A DNA stretch of 18,665 bases from CAVZLD01 sp964522605 (GTDB lineage Bacteria > Planctomycetota > Planctomycetia > Pirellulales > Pirellulaceae), in assembly GCA_964522605.1 (NCBI GenBank), contig CAZFWV010000112.1, forward strand, positions 1 to 18,665, given 5' to 3'. The notes below the pieces were generated by a model. The model saw nothing but the letters and a program-made list of their open reading frames with translations, was not told the origin of the DNA and searched no databases. Positions 1 to 8,377 of the stretch are shown here, piece after piece (the first letter of the stretch is position 1; every line of letters starts with the position of its first letter). A program made the position numbers and the translations under genes.

Positions 1-8
1 CAAAACCC

Positions 9-57
9 GGGTGCGGAAGCACCCCGTTGGGTTGCGGCCCTGCCGCACTGCGTTTTT
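9..57 (+). terminator. Possible convergent terminator region (two hairpins)
   Basis: Two perfect hairpins lie just beyond the 3' end of the minus-strand symporter gene. The first is GGGTGC-GGAA-GCACCC (9-24); read on the minus strand it is followed by GGGTTTTG, so it could end the minus-strand operon. The second is TGCGGC-CCT-GCCGCA (33-47), followed on the plus strand after five bases by TTTTT (53-57), so it could end a plus-strand gene that lies before the window. The U-tracts are short and the second is spaced from its stem. I see no gene in 58-172. Confidence 0.35.
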
Positions 58-172
58 CCATTTCAACGCAGAACTTGCAGAGACGCAGACGACCGCAGAG
101 TCACGAGTCTAATCGTCTGGGCGCTCAAGGGAAACCTCCCTGCACGGCGAGGCCTTGGGCGTCCCGTTGGGG

Positions 173-1897
173 TCAGGAAGTCAAATGGGTTCTTGTCCTC
201 AGCAGCGTTCCCACTTGGCTGAGTGTCAGACCGGTCAGCAGAATGGTCAATGTGCCAGCAACGGGAACCAGAAAGGCATGAAACGGACTGAGCCAGCCCA
301 CAGTCAAGTCTTGCAGGGCAGTTCCCCACTGATGTGCCGGGCTGCCACTCCGTTGGGCGAGCAGCAGCTTTGTGATCTCTGGGAGCGACAGCCACAAAAT
401 GGCGACAACACCGAGCAGTACTGCGGACACTGCCGACGGATTCCTCGCGCGTCGGCTGATCATGCCAAGTAAGAACAGCCCGCACATTCCTCCGCCCAAG
501 ATCCCGGAAAGTGTCCACCAGATGTCGAGCGCGCTTTCGGTCAGACGAATCAGCAACAGGGCCATCCCGGTCCCCAGCACACCCCAGACAATCGTGCTCA
601 GATAGAGCACAAACATGCCTTGTTTTTCGCTAGGTTCTGGATTGATGAACCGACGATAGTAATCTGACATTAGGAGCGTGGCGGAGGAATTCAGGCTGGT
701 CGATACCGTACTCATTGCAGCCGCGAAGATTGCGGCCACGAGCAGCCCGGTAAGCCCCGGCGGCAGGTGCTTTGCAATGAAATGCGGAAACACGCGATCT
801 CCGATGTCTTTGTCCTCCAGCGTTGCTGCTTCAGCGAGCAACTGATTTCGATAATCCAACGTCAACTGTGCCTCATTGGAGTCGGATGTGTACTGCGGGT
901 AGATCCCCTGTTGCATTAAACGCTGCCGAGCGACGAGTTGCTTGACTTCGGGCAGCTCCTGCGCGTGACTCTCGGCGTGGTAATACACGAATAAGGTCGT
1001 CCCGATCAGAAAGAAGACCGCCGAAACCGGCACGTACAACAGGCCGCTCAGCCACAGCCCTCGACGAGCCTCCCGATCGCTGCTCGAGGCGATATAGCGT
1101 TGTACAAAGCTCTGATCGATGCCAAAGTTTTGCAGGTTAATAAACAGCCCGTACAACAGCACGACCAAGAAGGTTGCCCGGCTGCCATCCAGCCAGAGGA
1201 CCCCTCGATCAATTCCCGCACCGAACTCCCCCAGGCTGAATTTCCCTGCGGAGATACCGGTTCGCAGCACCTCCATCGGACCGCCGTCCACACCGATTAA
1301 CATGACGAAGAGACAGACGATCGCTCCGACCATCAAAACACAAGCCTGGATCGCATCCGCCCAGATCACCGCGATGATTCCGCCGACGAACGCATAGACC
1401 GTTACCGAGACTCCCGTCGCCAGAATCACGAGTCGGATGTCCCATCCAAAGATTACGGCCATGGGCAGCGCCATGAGGTACATCACGACACCCATCCGCG
1501 CAATTTGCGTTAGCAGGTAGAAGACGCTCGCGTAGAGTCGCGCCCATAATCCAAATCGCTGCTCGAGCAGCGCATAGGCCGACACCTCACCGCTTGCGCG
1601 GTAGTAGGGCATGAACCAGCGAACTGCGATCCAGGTCGCAATCGGAATCGACAAGCTAAAGACAAAGGGGTTCCAGTTGGAAACGAACGATTTTCCAGGT
1701 AAGGCTAGGTAGCTAATACTGCTCAAGTACGTGGCGAATATCGACAGACCACAGACCCATCCGGGCAGCGACCGTCCCGCAGCCGTAAAACTCTCTGTGG
1801 AACGACTCGTTCGCCAGAAGTAGAACCCTACCGACATCGTGACGGTGAAGTAGCTGAGGAGGACAACCCAATCCAGCGGCGTAAAGTGACTTTGCAT
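173..1897 (-). CDS. Sodium:solute symporter (SSS family)
   Basis: This is a 574-residue inner-membrane transporter of the SSS family, which uses the sodium gradient to import sugars, sialic acids, amino acids or similar solutes. Many hydrophobic helices run the full length. Family motifs are visible: TYLSSISYLALPG (residues 56-68, the unwound first core helix), a DQSFVQRY segment (261-268), and AAAMSTVSTSLNSSATLL (392-409), the region that carries Na2-site Ser/Thr residues in characterised members. The ATG at 1897 is preceded by AAGGAAG. The gene lies 103 bp after the BNR-protein gene on the same strand, so it is probably the last gene of the glycan operon and imports the released sugar; the substrate cannot be read from the sequence. 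A polar stretch at about 310-365 between two core helices looks longer than usual for the family. Confidence 0.9.
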   Translation of the reverse strand: MQSHFTPLDWVVLLSYFTVTMSVGFYFWRTSRSTESFTAAGRSLPGWVCGLSIFATYLSSISYLALPGKSFVSNWNPFVFSLSIPIATWIAVRWFMPYYRASGEVSAYALLEQRFGLWARLYASVFYLLTQIARMGVVMYLMALPMAVIFGWDIRLVILATGVSVTVYAFVGGIIAVIWADAIQACVLMVGAIVCLFVMLIGVDGGPMEVLRTGISAGKFSLGEFGAGIDRGVLWLDGSRATFLVVLLYGLFINLQNFGIDQSFVQRYIASSSDREARRGLWLSGLLYVPVSAVFFLIGTTLFVYYHAESHAQELPEVKQLVARQRLMQQGIYPQYTSDSNEAQLTLDYRNQLLAEAATLEDKDIGDRVFPHFIAKHLPPGLTGLLVAAIFAAAMSTVSTSLNSSATLLMSDYYRRFINPEPSEKQGMFVLYLSTIVWGVLGTGMALLLIRLTESALDIWWTLSGILGGGMCGLFLLGMISRRARNPSAVSAVLLGVVAILWLSLPEITKLLLAQRSGSPAHQWGTALQDLTVGWLSPFHAFLVPVAGTLTILLTGLTLSQVGTLLRTRTHLTS

Positions 1898-2000
1898 CTA
1901 CTCACTTCCTTGAGGCGACATGGCGAATTCTCCGCGACCATTCTGCCTTGATGACTCGTTCGTCGACATCTGCAGTTGAGGACCGCTATCAACGATCCGC

Positions 2001-3236
2001 TCACGGTCCCGTGGAGGATCTTTTCGGCGCATCCAGCTGAAGATCTCGCGGATCAACGACAGAATCGTCGATCGTCAATGACCGAAAGTCTCCGAACCGG
2101 TGGAAAGTCAAGAAGTTCGCGTCATGCGCGTTGTGAGCGCCACCCACGCCGTCATCGTAGGCAGTACGAATGGCGGCAATCAGATCGTCGCCCTCAATCA
2201 GCCAGTCCGGATATTGAAACCCGTGCTTTCGAATATCCGGGTGATAGAGCAAGATGCAGCGAATTTCCCACTGTTTCAAATCGGCGGAGCGCATCAGAGC
2301 GAGCGTATTTCGGATCGACGATGCAGATGCCTGCCCCTGATGTTGCGGCAGAACAGGATTGGAAAGCGTCCAGTACGATTGGGAAGCATCGTCGTATCGA
2401 ATCGAGAATTTCTTCGACCCGCCCGGAAAATCGATCAGGTCCTGCACGGGGTCGAATGACACGCTCTTGCCGTCCGGAGAAACCCGCACGATGGCTGCTT
2501 TTCCTCCCGCAGGACAGGCAACGCGCAGCATATTCACGACTTGTCCGGTCGGCGTCACAACCGCATTCCCCTCCAACCAGCCACCGAAAACTCCGTCAAG
2601 CCAATCCGGATTCCGTGCCAGCGTGTTGCTGATCGTCCAATTGCTGCGATCGAGCAGATTCGCGTCTAAGGGAACACTCAACATGGCAGCCCGATAGCGT
2701 TCGCCCCATTTATTTCCTCCCATCGCATCTTCGACGGCGCGCCACAGACGCCCCTGATGCGAGATGATCGGCATGGGCGCAGTGTGGTATTCCCCATCCG
2801 AAGTCAGTAGGCCCTGCTGTCCGTCCGTCGGACTCGTCCACGTCGACCCTTCGTCGTCCGACCGGAGAATTACGAGTCGACCATGATGCTTCTCGGGCCC
2901 GAGCAGGTAGACGGCTCCACGATGGGAAAAGATGCTGGCCCAAAACAGGCCATCAATACGCGCAACGTGTTTCCACGACGCTCCCCGATCCTCGGATCGA
3001 AATACATGCGTGACGGCGCGTTCATGTTCCGTGGAACCTGGCCCGAATTCGTCGCATTTCGTCAAATAAACTCCGTCGCGCACAATCGCAATTCCGGGTG
3101 AGCCAAAGTAGATCCCTGAACTGGCTGGAGTGTGAGCGACGACGACTCCAGGAACGCGCGTAAGGTCGGGTTCGGCGGCCTGCCCAGCCACCCCAAACAG
3201 GGCAATCACAAATAGAACAGGGCGATATGCCATCAT
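2001..3236 (-). CDS. Secreted BNR/Asp-box (sialidase-fold) protein
   Basis: This 411-residue exported protein is predicted to fold as a beta-propeller. A signal peptide covers about residues 1-20 (hydrophobic VLFVIALFGVAG, cleavage near GQA/AEP). Two Asp-box motifs are clear: SEDRGASW (81-88) and SDDEGSTW (126-133). A C-terminal motif, HDANFLTFHR (371-380), is one I associate from memory with planctomycete 'sialidase family' proteins of unknown activity. I do not see the (F/Y)RIP motif or a clear arginine triad of true sialidases, so sialidase activity is not supported; another glycosidase, a lyase, or a binding role is possible. The first ATG overlaps the stop of the GH106 fusion gene (ATGA), with AAAGG upstream, which suggests translational coupling. 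A second ATG follows directly at 3233. Confidence 0.82.
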   Translation of the reverse strand: MMAYRPVLFVIALFGVAGQAAEPDLTRVPGVVVAHTPASSGIYFGSPGIAIVRDGVYLTKCDEFGPGSTEHERAVTHVFRSEDRGASWKHVARIDGLFWASIFSHRGAVYLLGPEKHHGRLVILRSDDEGSTWTSPTDGQQGLLTSDGEYHTAPMPIISHQGRLWRAVEDAMGGNKWGERYRAAMLSVPLDANLLDRSNWTISNTLARNPDWLDGVFGGWLEGNAVVTPTGQVVNMLRVACPAGGKAAIVRVSPDGKSVSFDPVQDLIDFPGGSKKFSIRYDDASQSYWTLSNPVLPQHQGQASASSIRNTLALMRSADLKQWEIRCILLYHPDIRKHGFQYPDWLIEGDDLIAAIRTAYDDGVGGAHNAHDANFLTFHRFGDFRSLTIDDSVVDPRDLQLDAPKRSSTGP

Positions 3237-6200
3237 GGTGCACTACCTTTCAACGTGAGCACAAAAATCTGGTTCCAGGTCTGTTGACCGGACACCACGG
3301 GACGGATGTAGGCCAGTTGCATCCCGTTCGGCGAAAACACACATGCCTCGGGTCGAGGCGCGAGGTCCGCGGACACGATCTCCGTCAAGCGGTGGGTGGT
3401 CCCCGATTCGCTATCGGTCAAACAAACCGACCCGTCCATGACGTGCGCAATCCAGCGCCCGCTTGGACTCCACGTAAACGCTGAGCCAATATCGTGCGGA
3501 TTTCGCGTCAACTGAGTCGGTGGACCACCACAGGGAGAGACGGTCCAGAGTTGCACGACGCCGTGATCATCTCTCATCAGGAAGGCAATGCGCCGCCCGT
3601 CGGGTGAACTGCGCAACCAGTGTCGAGGGCCCTGAATTCCCGGAAAGCGCCGCTCGGTCGTGAAAGTTAGACGACGCTGAATCACACCGGCCGGCGGTGC
3701 GGGCCGTGTTGTTGCTGTTCCTTGCATTGGCCGAGCGCCCGCGTGGGTGAGGTCGTCGGGCAAGTCAACCACGAACACTTCCCGCACCGTTCTGCCCGTG
3801 CGGTCCACAACATGGCCTTGAAAAGCGATCGCCCGACGTTGGCGACTGCCGTCGGGACGCAGATATCCGTGCGTTCCGATCCAACTGTCTTCCTCCGCCC
3901 GGCTGATCTCGTCGGAGCCGGGCCGCGGTTGATTGACGGTCTGAGTCACCAGGACGCTAAAGTGAGATCCGTGGTGATTTCGCGGATGGTCACCCGAGAC
4001 CCGAACCGGTCCTGCTGGAACGCTGACGCCTACGTTGCGCTGATTCCAGTCGTTCCCCTCGCGATCTCCGAGCGTCGCGAGTATGTGATCTTCATAGGTG
4101 AACGCAATCCAATGTCCATCAGCCGAAAACGTATGCACATGGGTACCGCCCCGCAAGGCACCGGGCGTGAAAGGAGGGATCAGATCCCGTGCATCCAGAT
4201 TCTGTCCCCGGCCAGGTTGAGAAGAGTGGACAATCACTCCTCGCCGATGGCAAGCCGAGTAGGACCAATCGTTCGTGGGCTGCTCGGGTCCGTGAATAAA
4301 GACAACTCGATCATCAACGGGTGACGAGGTCACCACACCACAGGCCGCGTCCTGCTGCGAGGAAAACAAGAGCTGAACTTCTCCGGTAACCGCATGGACT
4401 CGCTCAATGCGATTCCCATCAAACATGTTGCCGGCCGGATCGCTGCGCACATCGTAGACAATCCAATCGCCATCGGACGACCAGACTCCGATGTTCGTCA
4501 GGATGTGCCCGTGCGGCGCGACCGTAATCTGGCGCTCCATGGCCTCAAGTGAAATCGGTGTGGACAGCATGGCTTCCGTTGCTCCCTGAGCTGAAGTTTC
4601 CGCCCATCCGGATTGGCGAGTGGCCGTCTCGGGTTCTGCTTCAACCTGCAAGGTAACCGGTCCAAGCAACCCCGATGGACAAAGCGGCGAGTCCGCCTGC
4701 CAATGCCGCCAGGTAGCAAAGGAGTACCGCCCGGTGGGACTTTGTTGTCCCTCGAGAACCCACCGAGGCCACTCGCGGAGCACTCCGTTCGCGGCCCGTT
4801 CACGATCGGGCGGGAGACGCTCATCTCCAATCATTCGGTTCGGCCAGAGATTCACGACCTCGATTTGGAGTTGGTTCTTGCCCGCCCTTACCGCTTCTGT
4901 GATCTCGACGCGGAAGGGCGGCTTCCAGAGAATGCCGAGCGGCTTCTCGTTGAGTGTCACCTTGGCAATTACTTCGACTCGACCGAGGTCCAACCAGATC
5001 CGTCGCCGAGGATCGAGTTGTTCTAGAGGGATCCCGATTTCCTTCTGATAGACGGCCGTCCCGGAGTAGTACTTGATCGATGGTTCCTCCCGCTCCGTCC
5101 AATCGGTCAGTGTGTCAAAAAGCACCTTCTGCTCCGGGCCTCCCCCATTCGAATCGAACTCAACGCGCCAATCACCCGTGATCGTTCTCCAGATGTCTTT
5201 CGGCGTGAAGTTGTGCCCGGATAACCTGGGCGTGAGTGCATTCGGTTCCTCCGCCGATGACGATCGGAAGACGACGAAATAACTCTCCGCCGGTTCCATT
5301 CGCAGCGGTACTGTGGTCCGGCCATCGGCGGTGCTTTGGTACTCAGGCAACACACGGACCTCGCCCGTCTCAGGATGCCAAAGTTCCGGTCGGCCGCCCG
5401 GCACACGAAACGTGCAGTCGGCATCCACCGCCTGAGCTTGGCCATTGCTGACCCAATAGACGTCCGAATCGCCCAGCTTTCGATGGGCAAAGCGGAGCGG
5501 TGTGTCCGCGACGAAATCCGGTGGGACGCCAATTTGCTGCAACAGCGTCGCCAAAGCCGGCGATGGCGGATAAACCTCGACGCGTGGAACCGGTGGTTGA
5601 AGTTGGCCCCATGGAGCGATCCCGGCGGCTCCCACGACCTGAACCGCAGTCCAGCCCGCGGTTGGCAATTGTTCGCCCGAAATCTCCCGCGGCGGCCGTA
5701 GCGATTGCCATTGCCCGTCCGTGACGACGGCCGTTTCACCTCCATCCGTAAAACGAAAGTACAGGGCACCGATCAAGCCGGCGGGATTCGGCGCCTCACC
5801 TCCATTCTCGGCAATCACGAGAATCTCATTTTCACCATTCTTTAACTGGTGTGTCACGTCCATCGACACCAACTGTCGAAAGTCGCTGCCGGAGCCTACC
5901 TCTTGCTGATTCACGTAGAGCACGAATGAATTATCGGCCGTCATCACGACTTGGCTCGCCACGAGATGCCGGACGTCGTCGATCGTCACCGTGCGGCGAA
6001 AGCAGACACTGCCGACTGCGGCGGAGGACGCAGGCGTATCCTCCGCATGCCAGATCCATTGCGCATCGGCTGACAACTCCGGAGGCGGTTGCTGATCTCG
6101 CGAGCGCGACAGAGCGTCTCCCCAAATTACGCGTCCCTCACCCACCTGACGCCCGGTGGAACCGCTCGGAAGCGTGTTTCCTTCGCCCCAAAGTAGGGTC

Positions 6201-8194
6201 GCGAGTTCACGCACCCGATCGTCACATTGTGGGTATCCCGCGAGGCTCGGCGATTTTTTCGGCGGCCTTCCAATCACGGTCGCGCCACCTTGAACCAATT
6301 GAAGAATCTTCTCAAGCAGACGCGGAGTCATCGTGTCTGCATCGGGCAAAATGAGCGCTGCATAGCGACGGCCATCCGGCAGAAGCAGTTGCCCGCGGTC
6401 CGTTGCCACACGATCGATCAATGCCTCCGGAGTACACGCGTCGTATTTGTAACCCTCTGGCGCGGGATCGGGAGCTTGAAACACATTCGGGGCACCCTCT
6501 GGACTCAGGTACAACAAGTCCGCAACCCATTGCCCTTGCTGCAGCAAGAACTGGCAGCGCGACAAGTATTCATGCCAAGGCGTTGTCATGCTCCACCACG
6601 TCTGAGTTCGCTCGTAATGCAGACCGTGGGGCCCAAGAGAAAGACCGGGGCGAATCGCAAGGTACGGCTGGTGCACATACCGATGAATCACCAAGCGATT
6701 GACCCCTTCGCTGAAAGCCCAATCCCCAAGTGGTTTCACAGAAGCCGGATGGAACAGCCAGCGGTCAATCGAAGTGAATGCCTCGGCCGCAATAATTGGC
6801 TTTCCGTAGACATGCCCAATCGACGTTGCCTCGGTCACGCTGTAACGAGTGTCAAATCCAGCACTCCAGAACTCACACATGGGAACGTCGGCAGTTGCCC
6901 CGAAAGTCATGTCATCGCAGGGCGTCATGTCATACGGTTCAATCGATAACCACAGTCCATGTCGCCGTGCCAGTTCGGCCAGGTGTCGACCATGGTTCTC
7001 GACGATCATTTCCGAAACCGTCTGCCGCAGATCCCAGAGAAAACGTTCCGATTGCTCGAGGCTGTTCATCACACGGCCCGTCAAGACAGGCAGATAGGGT
7101 TGAAGATCGTATCCGCGGCGTTGGCGAAAGGCGGCGGCAAATCCGGGCGTCCAGTTTTGCGCACCTACCTCCCAACTATCCAAATGAGTTGCCACGAGAG
7201 CGCGGCCGACGCGATCTCCCACATCGTTCAAGAGACGCTGTGTGAATTGCTCGAAATGATGGTCCAGTGCTTCGCGACTTAACTTGTCACATTCGAGCCC
7301 CGGAGATGGTGCCGGCCGATTCGTTTGTCCCGTGCTCGTGTGACCAAAACGCAGGATGGTCCAATCGCCAGCCGGAACACTCCATGTCAGGCGGCCGTCC
7401 TCTGCCAATTGACCGGTCAAATCGCGAAGGTCTCGCGATCGGATTTGCTCCTCGGTTGCGCGATCCGAGTAGTCGGCGATCGACGGAAAAGCCGGTCGAA
7501 CTCCCGGCATGGACGAAATCGGTCCGCGCACGTAGAGGGCTTTTTCCTCGATGTCGGGAATGCGATACTCTTTCTTCGGCGTGGGAAAGGCCAGCACGCA
7601 CACGTCGCGGTAAAAGTCGTATTCCATCGCGGGTTGGGGAAGATGCCCAGCGAAGTTTTGTGGCCCCGAGACGCGCAATTCACTCGCGACAAGTTTTTGC
7701 ATCGACAGTTCGGGACGAACCCACGAACCACCGCTTCCTGTCCAACCAGGTGCGCTGTTGATACTGATCTGGAGTCCCAGCCGATCCGCTTCACGCACCG
7801 CATGTCGGAAGAGATCACGCCAGGACTCACTGAAGAAGGAGATGGGCCCAGCTGGTACGCTGAGCGACACCTCCATCAAAATCACACCGCCAATCCCAAC
7901 TTCATGCATTGCCTCCAAATCCGCCGTGATTCCGTCCCGCGTGATATTGCCATTTTTCCAGAACCAATAGACCCAGGGACGCGCAATGGCCGGCGGCTTG
8001 GCGAACTGACTCGTCAGTTCCGACCAATTCGCTGACTTCGTTTCCGTTGCCAGCGCAACGTTAGGCGGTTTACCGAGGACACCGATGATCAAGAAGAAAC
8101 CAAGAACCAACTTCAAGAGATGGCCGGAAAAGACGAAACAGATTCCGGATCTGACTGTGCGGTGAAACATCCGTCTGGATTCCATCTGGCCCAT
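3233..8194 (-). CDS. GH106 rhamnosidase-type enzyme fused to YidR/DUF3748-like propeller
   Basis: This is a 1653-residue secreted protein. A hydrophobic segment (about 25-41) and an ALA/TE cleavage site (after residue 49) form a long-headed signal peptide; ATGs at 8194, 8185 and 8170 are all possible starts and none has a strong ribosome site. Residues about 57-700 match GH106, the alpha-L-rhamnosidase family: ARPWVYWFWKNGNIT, GITADLEAMHEVGIGGV and NSAPGWTGSGGSWVRP are characteristic. Beta-sandwich domains follow at about 705-840 (WIWHAED start, NGGEAPNPAGL near its end) and about 1000-1190 (GH2-type sugar-binding-like, YYSGTAVYQKEI). Residues about 1219-1653 resemble E. coli YidR (DUF3748): FIHGPE (about 1299), RGGTHVHTF (about 1347), FLMRDDHGVVQLW (about 1538) and a length near YidR's 415. 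It is first in the operon. GH106 assignment is confident; the YidR match is from memory of that family. Catalytic residues are not assigned. Confidence 0.85.
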   Translation of the reverse strand: MGQMESRRMFHRTVRSGICFVFSGHLLKLVLGFFLIIGVLGKPPNVALATETKSANWSELTSQFAKPPAIARPWVYWFWKNGNITRDGITADLEAMHEVGIGGVILMEVSLSVPAGPISFFSESWRDLFRHAVREADRLGLQISINSAPGWTGSGGSWVRPELSMQKLVASELRVSGPQNFAGHLPQPAMEYDFYRDVCVLAFPTPKKEYRIPDIEEKALYVRGPISSMPGVRPAFPSIADYSDRATEEQIRSRDLRDLTGQLAEDGRLTWSVPAGDWTILRFGHTSTGQTNRPAPSPGLECDKLSREALDHHFEQFTQRLLNDVGDRVGRALVATHLDSWEVGAQNWTPGFAAAFRQRRGYDLQPYLPVLTGRVMNSLEQSERFLWDLRQTVSEMIVENHGRHLAELARRHGLWLSIEPYDMTPCDDMTFGATADVPMCEFWSAGFDTRYSVTEATSIGHVYGKPIIAAEAFTSIDRWLFHPASVKPLGDWAFSEGVNRLVIHRYVHQPYLAIRPGLSLGPHGLHYERTQTWWSMTTPWHEYLSRCQFLLQQGQWVADLLYLSPEGAPNVFQAPDPAPEGYKYDACTPEALIDRVATDRGQLLLPDGRRYAALILPDADTMTPRLLEKILQLVQGGATVIGRPPKKSPSLAGYPQCDDRVRELATLLWGEGNTLPSGSTGRQVGEGRVIWGDALSRSRDQQPPPELSADAQWIWHAEDTPASSAAVGSVCFRRTVTIDDVRHLVASQVVMTADNSFVLYVNQQEVGSGSDFRQLVSMDVTHQLKNGENEILVIAENGGEAPNPAGLIGALYFRFTDGGETAVVTDGQWQSLRPPREISGEQLPTAGWTAVQVVGAAGIAPWGQLQPPVPRVEVYPPSPALATLLQQIGVPPDFVADTPLRFAHRKLGDSDVYWVSNGQAQAVDADCTFRVPGGRPELWHPETGEVRVLPEYQSTADGRTTVPLRMEPAESYFVVFRSSSAEEPNALTPRLSGHNFTPKDIWRTITGDWRVEFDSNGGGPEQKVLFDTLTDWTEREEPSIKYYSGTAVYQKEIGIPLEQLDPRRRIWLDLGRVEVIAKVTLNEKPLGILWKPPFRVEITEAVRAGKNQLQIEVVNLWPNRMIGDERLPPDRERAANGVLREWPRWVLEGQQSPTGRYSFATWRHWQADSPLCPSGLLGPVTLQVEAEPETATRQSGWAETSAQGATEAMLSTPISLEAMERQITVAPHGHILTNIGVWSSDGDWIVYDVRSDPAGNMFDGNRIERVHAVTGEVQLLFSSQQDAACGVVTSSPVDDRVVFIHGPEQPTNDWSYSACHRRGVIVHSSQPGRGQNLDARDLIPPFTPGALRGGTHVHTFSADGHWIAFTYEDHILATLGDREGNDWNQRNVGVSVPAGPVRVSGDHPRNHHGSHFSVLVTQTVNQPRPGSDEISRAEEDSWIGTHGYLRPDGSRQRRAIAFQGHVVDRTGRTVREVFVVDLPDDLTHAGARPMQGTATTRPAPPAGVIQRRLTFTTERRFPGIQGPRHWLRSSPDGRRIAFLMRDDHGVVQLWTVSPCGGPPTQLTRNPHDIGSAFTWSPSGRWIAHVMDGSVCLTDSESGTTHRLTEIVSADLAPRPEACVFSPNGMQLAYIRPVVSGQQTWNQIFVLTLKGSAP
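4555..4590 (-). promoter_or_regulatory. Possible internal translation start for the YidR-like domain
   Basis: Inside the fusion gene, the ATG at 4570-4568 (residue 1209) begins the linker just before the YidR-like domain. It has AGGGAG about 11 bases and GGAAG about 5 bases upstream on the minus strand. Initiation here would give a free protein of about 445 residues without a signal peptide, close to the size of a stand-alone YidR-type protein. This could be a working internal start or a trace of the ancestral separate gene. Confidence 0.3.
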
Positions 8195-8377
8195 TGCTTA
8201 CGGGACGATTCCGAGACTTCTATTCTGGCACAGTCCTCAGGCCGGGCCCAGTGCACCATCTACGCGGCTGACGAGATCCGTTACACTGAGGGACCGCGAA
8301 CGCGATTTGAGGCTCTGCGACAGATCGCGCCGAACGCGAGTCGAAGGTGAAATGCCGATCTTGAGGAGGTCCCACTC
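8195..8377. promoter_or_regulatory. Divergent intergenic region between GH106 operon and sulfatase
   Basis: This 183-bp spacer must carry the 5' control signals of both the minus-strand operon and the plus-strand sulfatase. On the plus strand a strong ribosome site, GAGGAGGT (8363-8370), sits 7 bases before the sulfatase ATG. I could not find a convincing -35/-10 pair on either strand: TACACT (8282-8287) is the best -10-like word but has no good -35. Control by an alternative sigma factor or an activator is possible but not shown. Confidence 0.45.

Noticed and set aside
1976..2632. Plus-strand open frame of 218 codons opposite the Asp-box gene
   Set aside because: Arg/Ser-rich antisense shadow of a gene with clear motifs; no family resemblance.
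5107..5769. Minus-strand open frame of 220 codons in a second frame of the GH106 gene
   Set aside because: Arg-rich product typical of an out-of-frame shadow in GC-rich coding DNA.
8225..8245. Sigma-54 promoter at TGGCAC before the sulfatase
   Set aside because: The matching TTGC element at the right spacing is absent.
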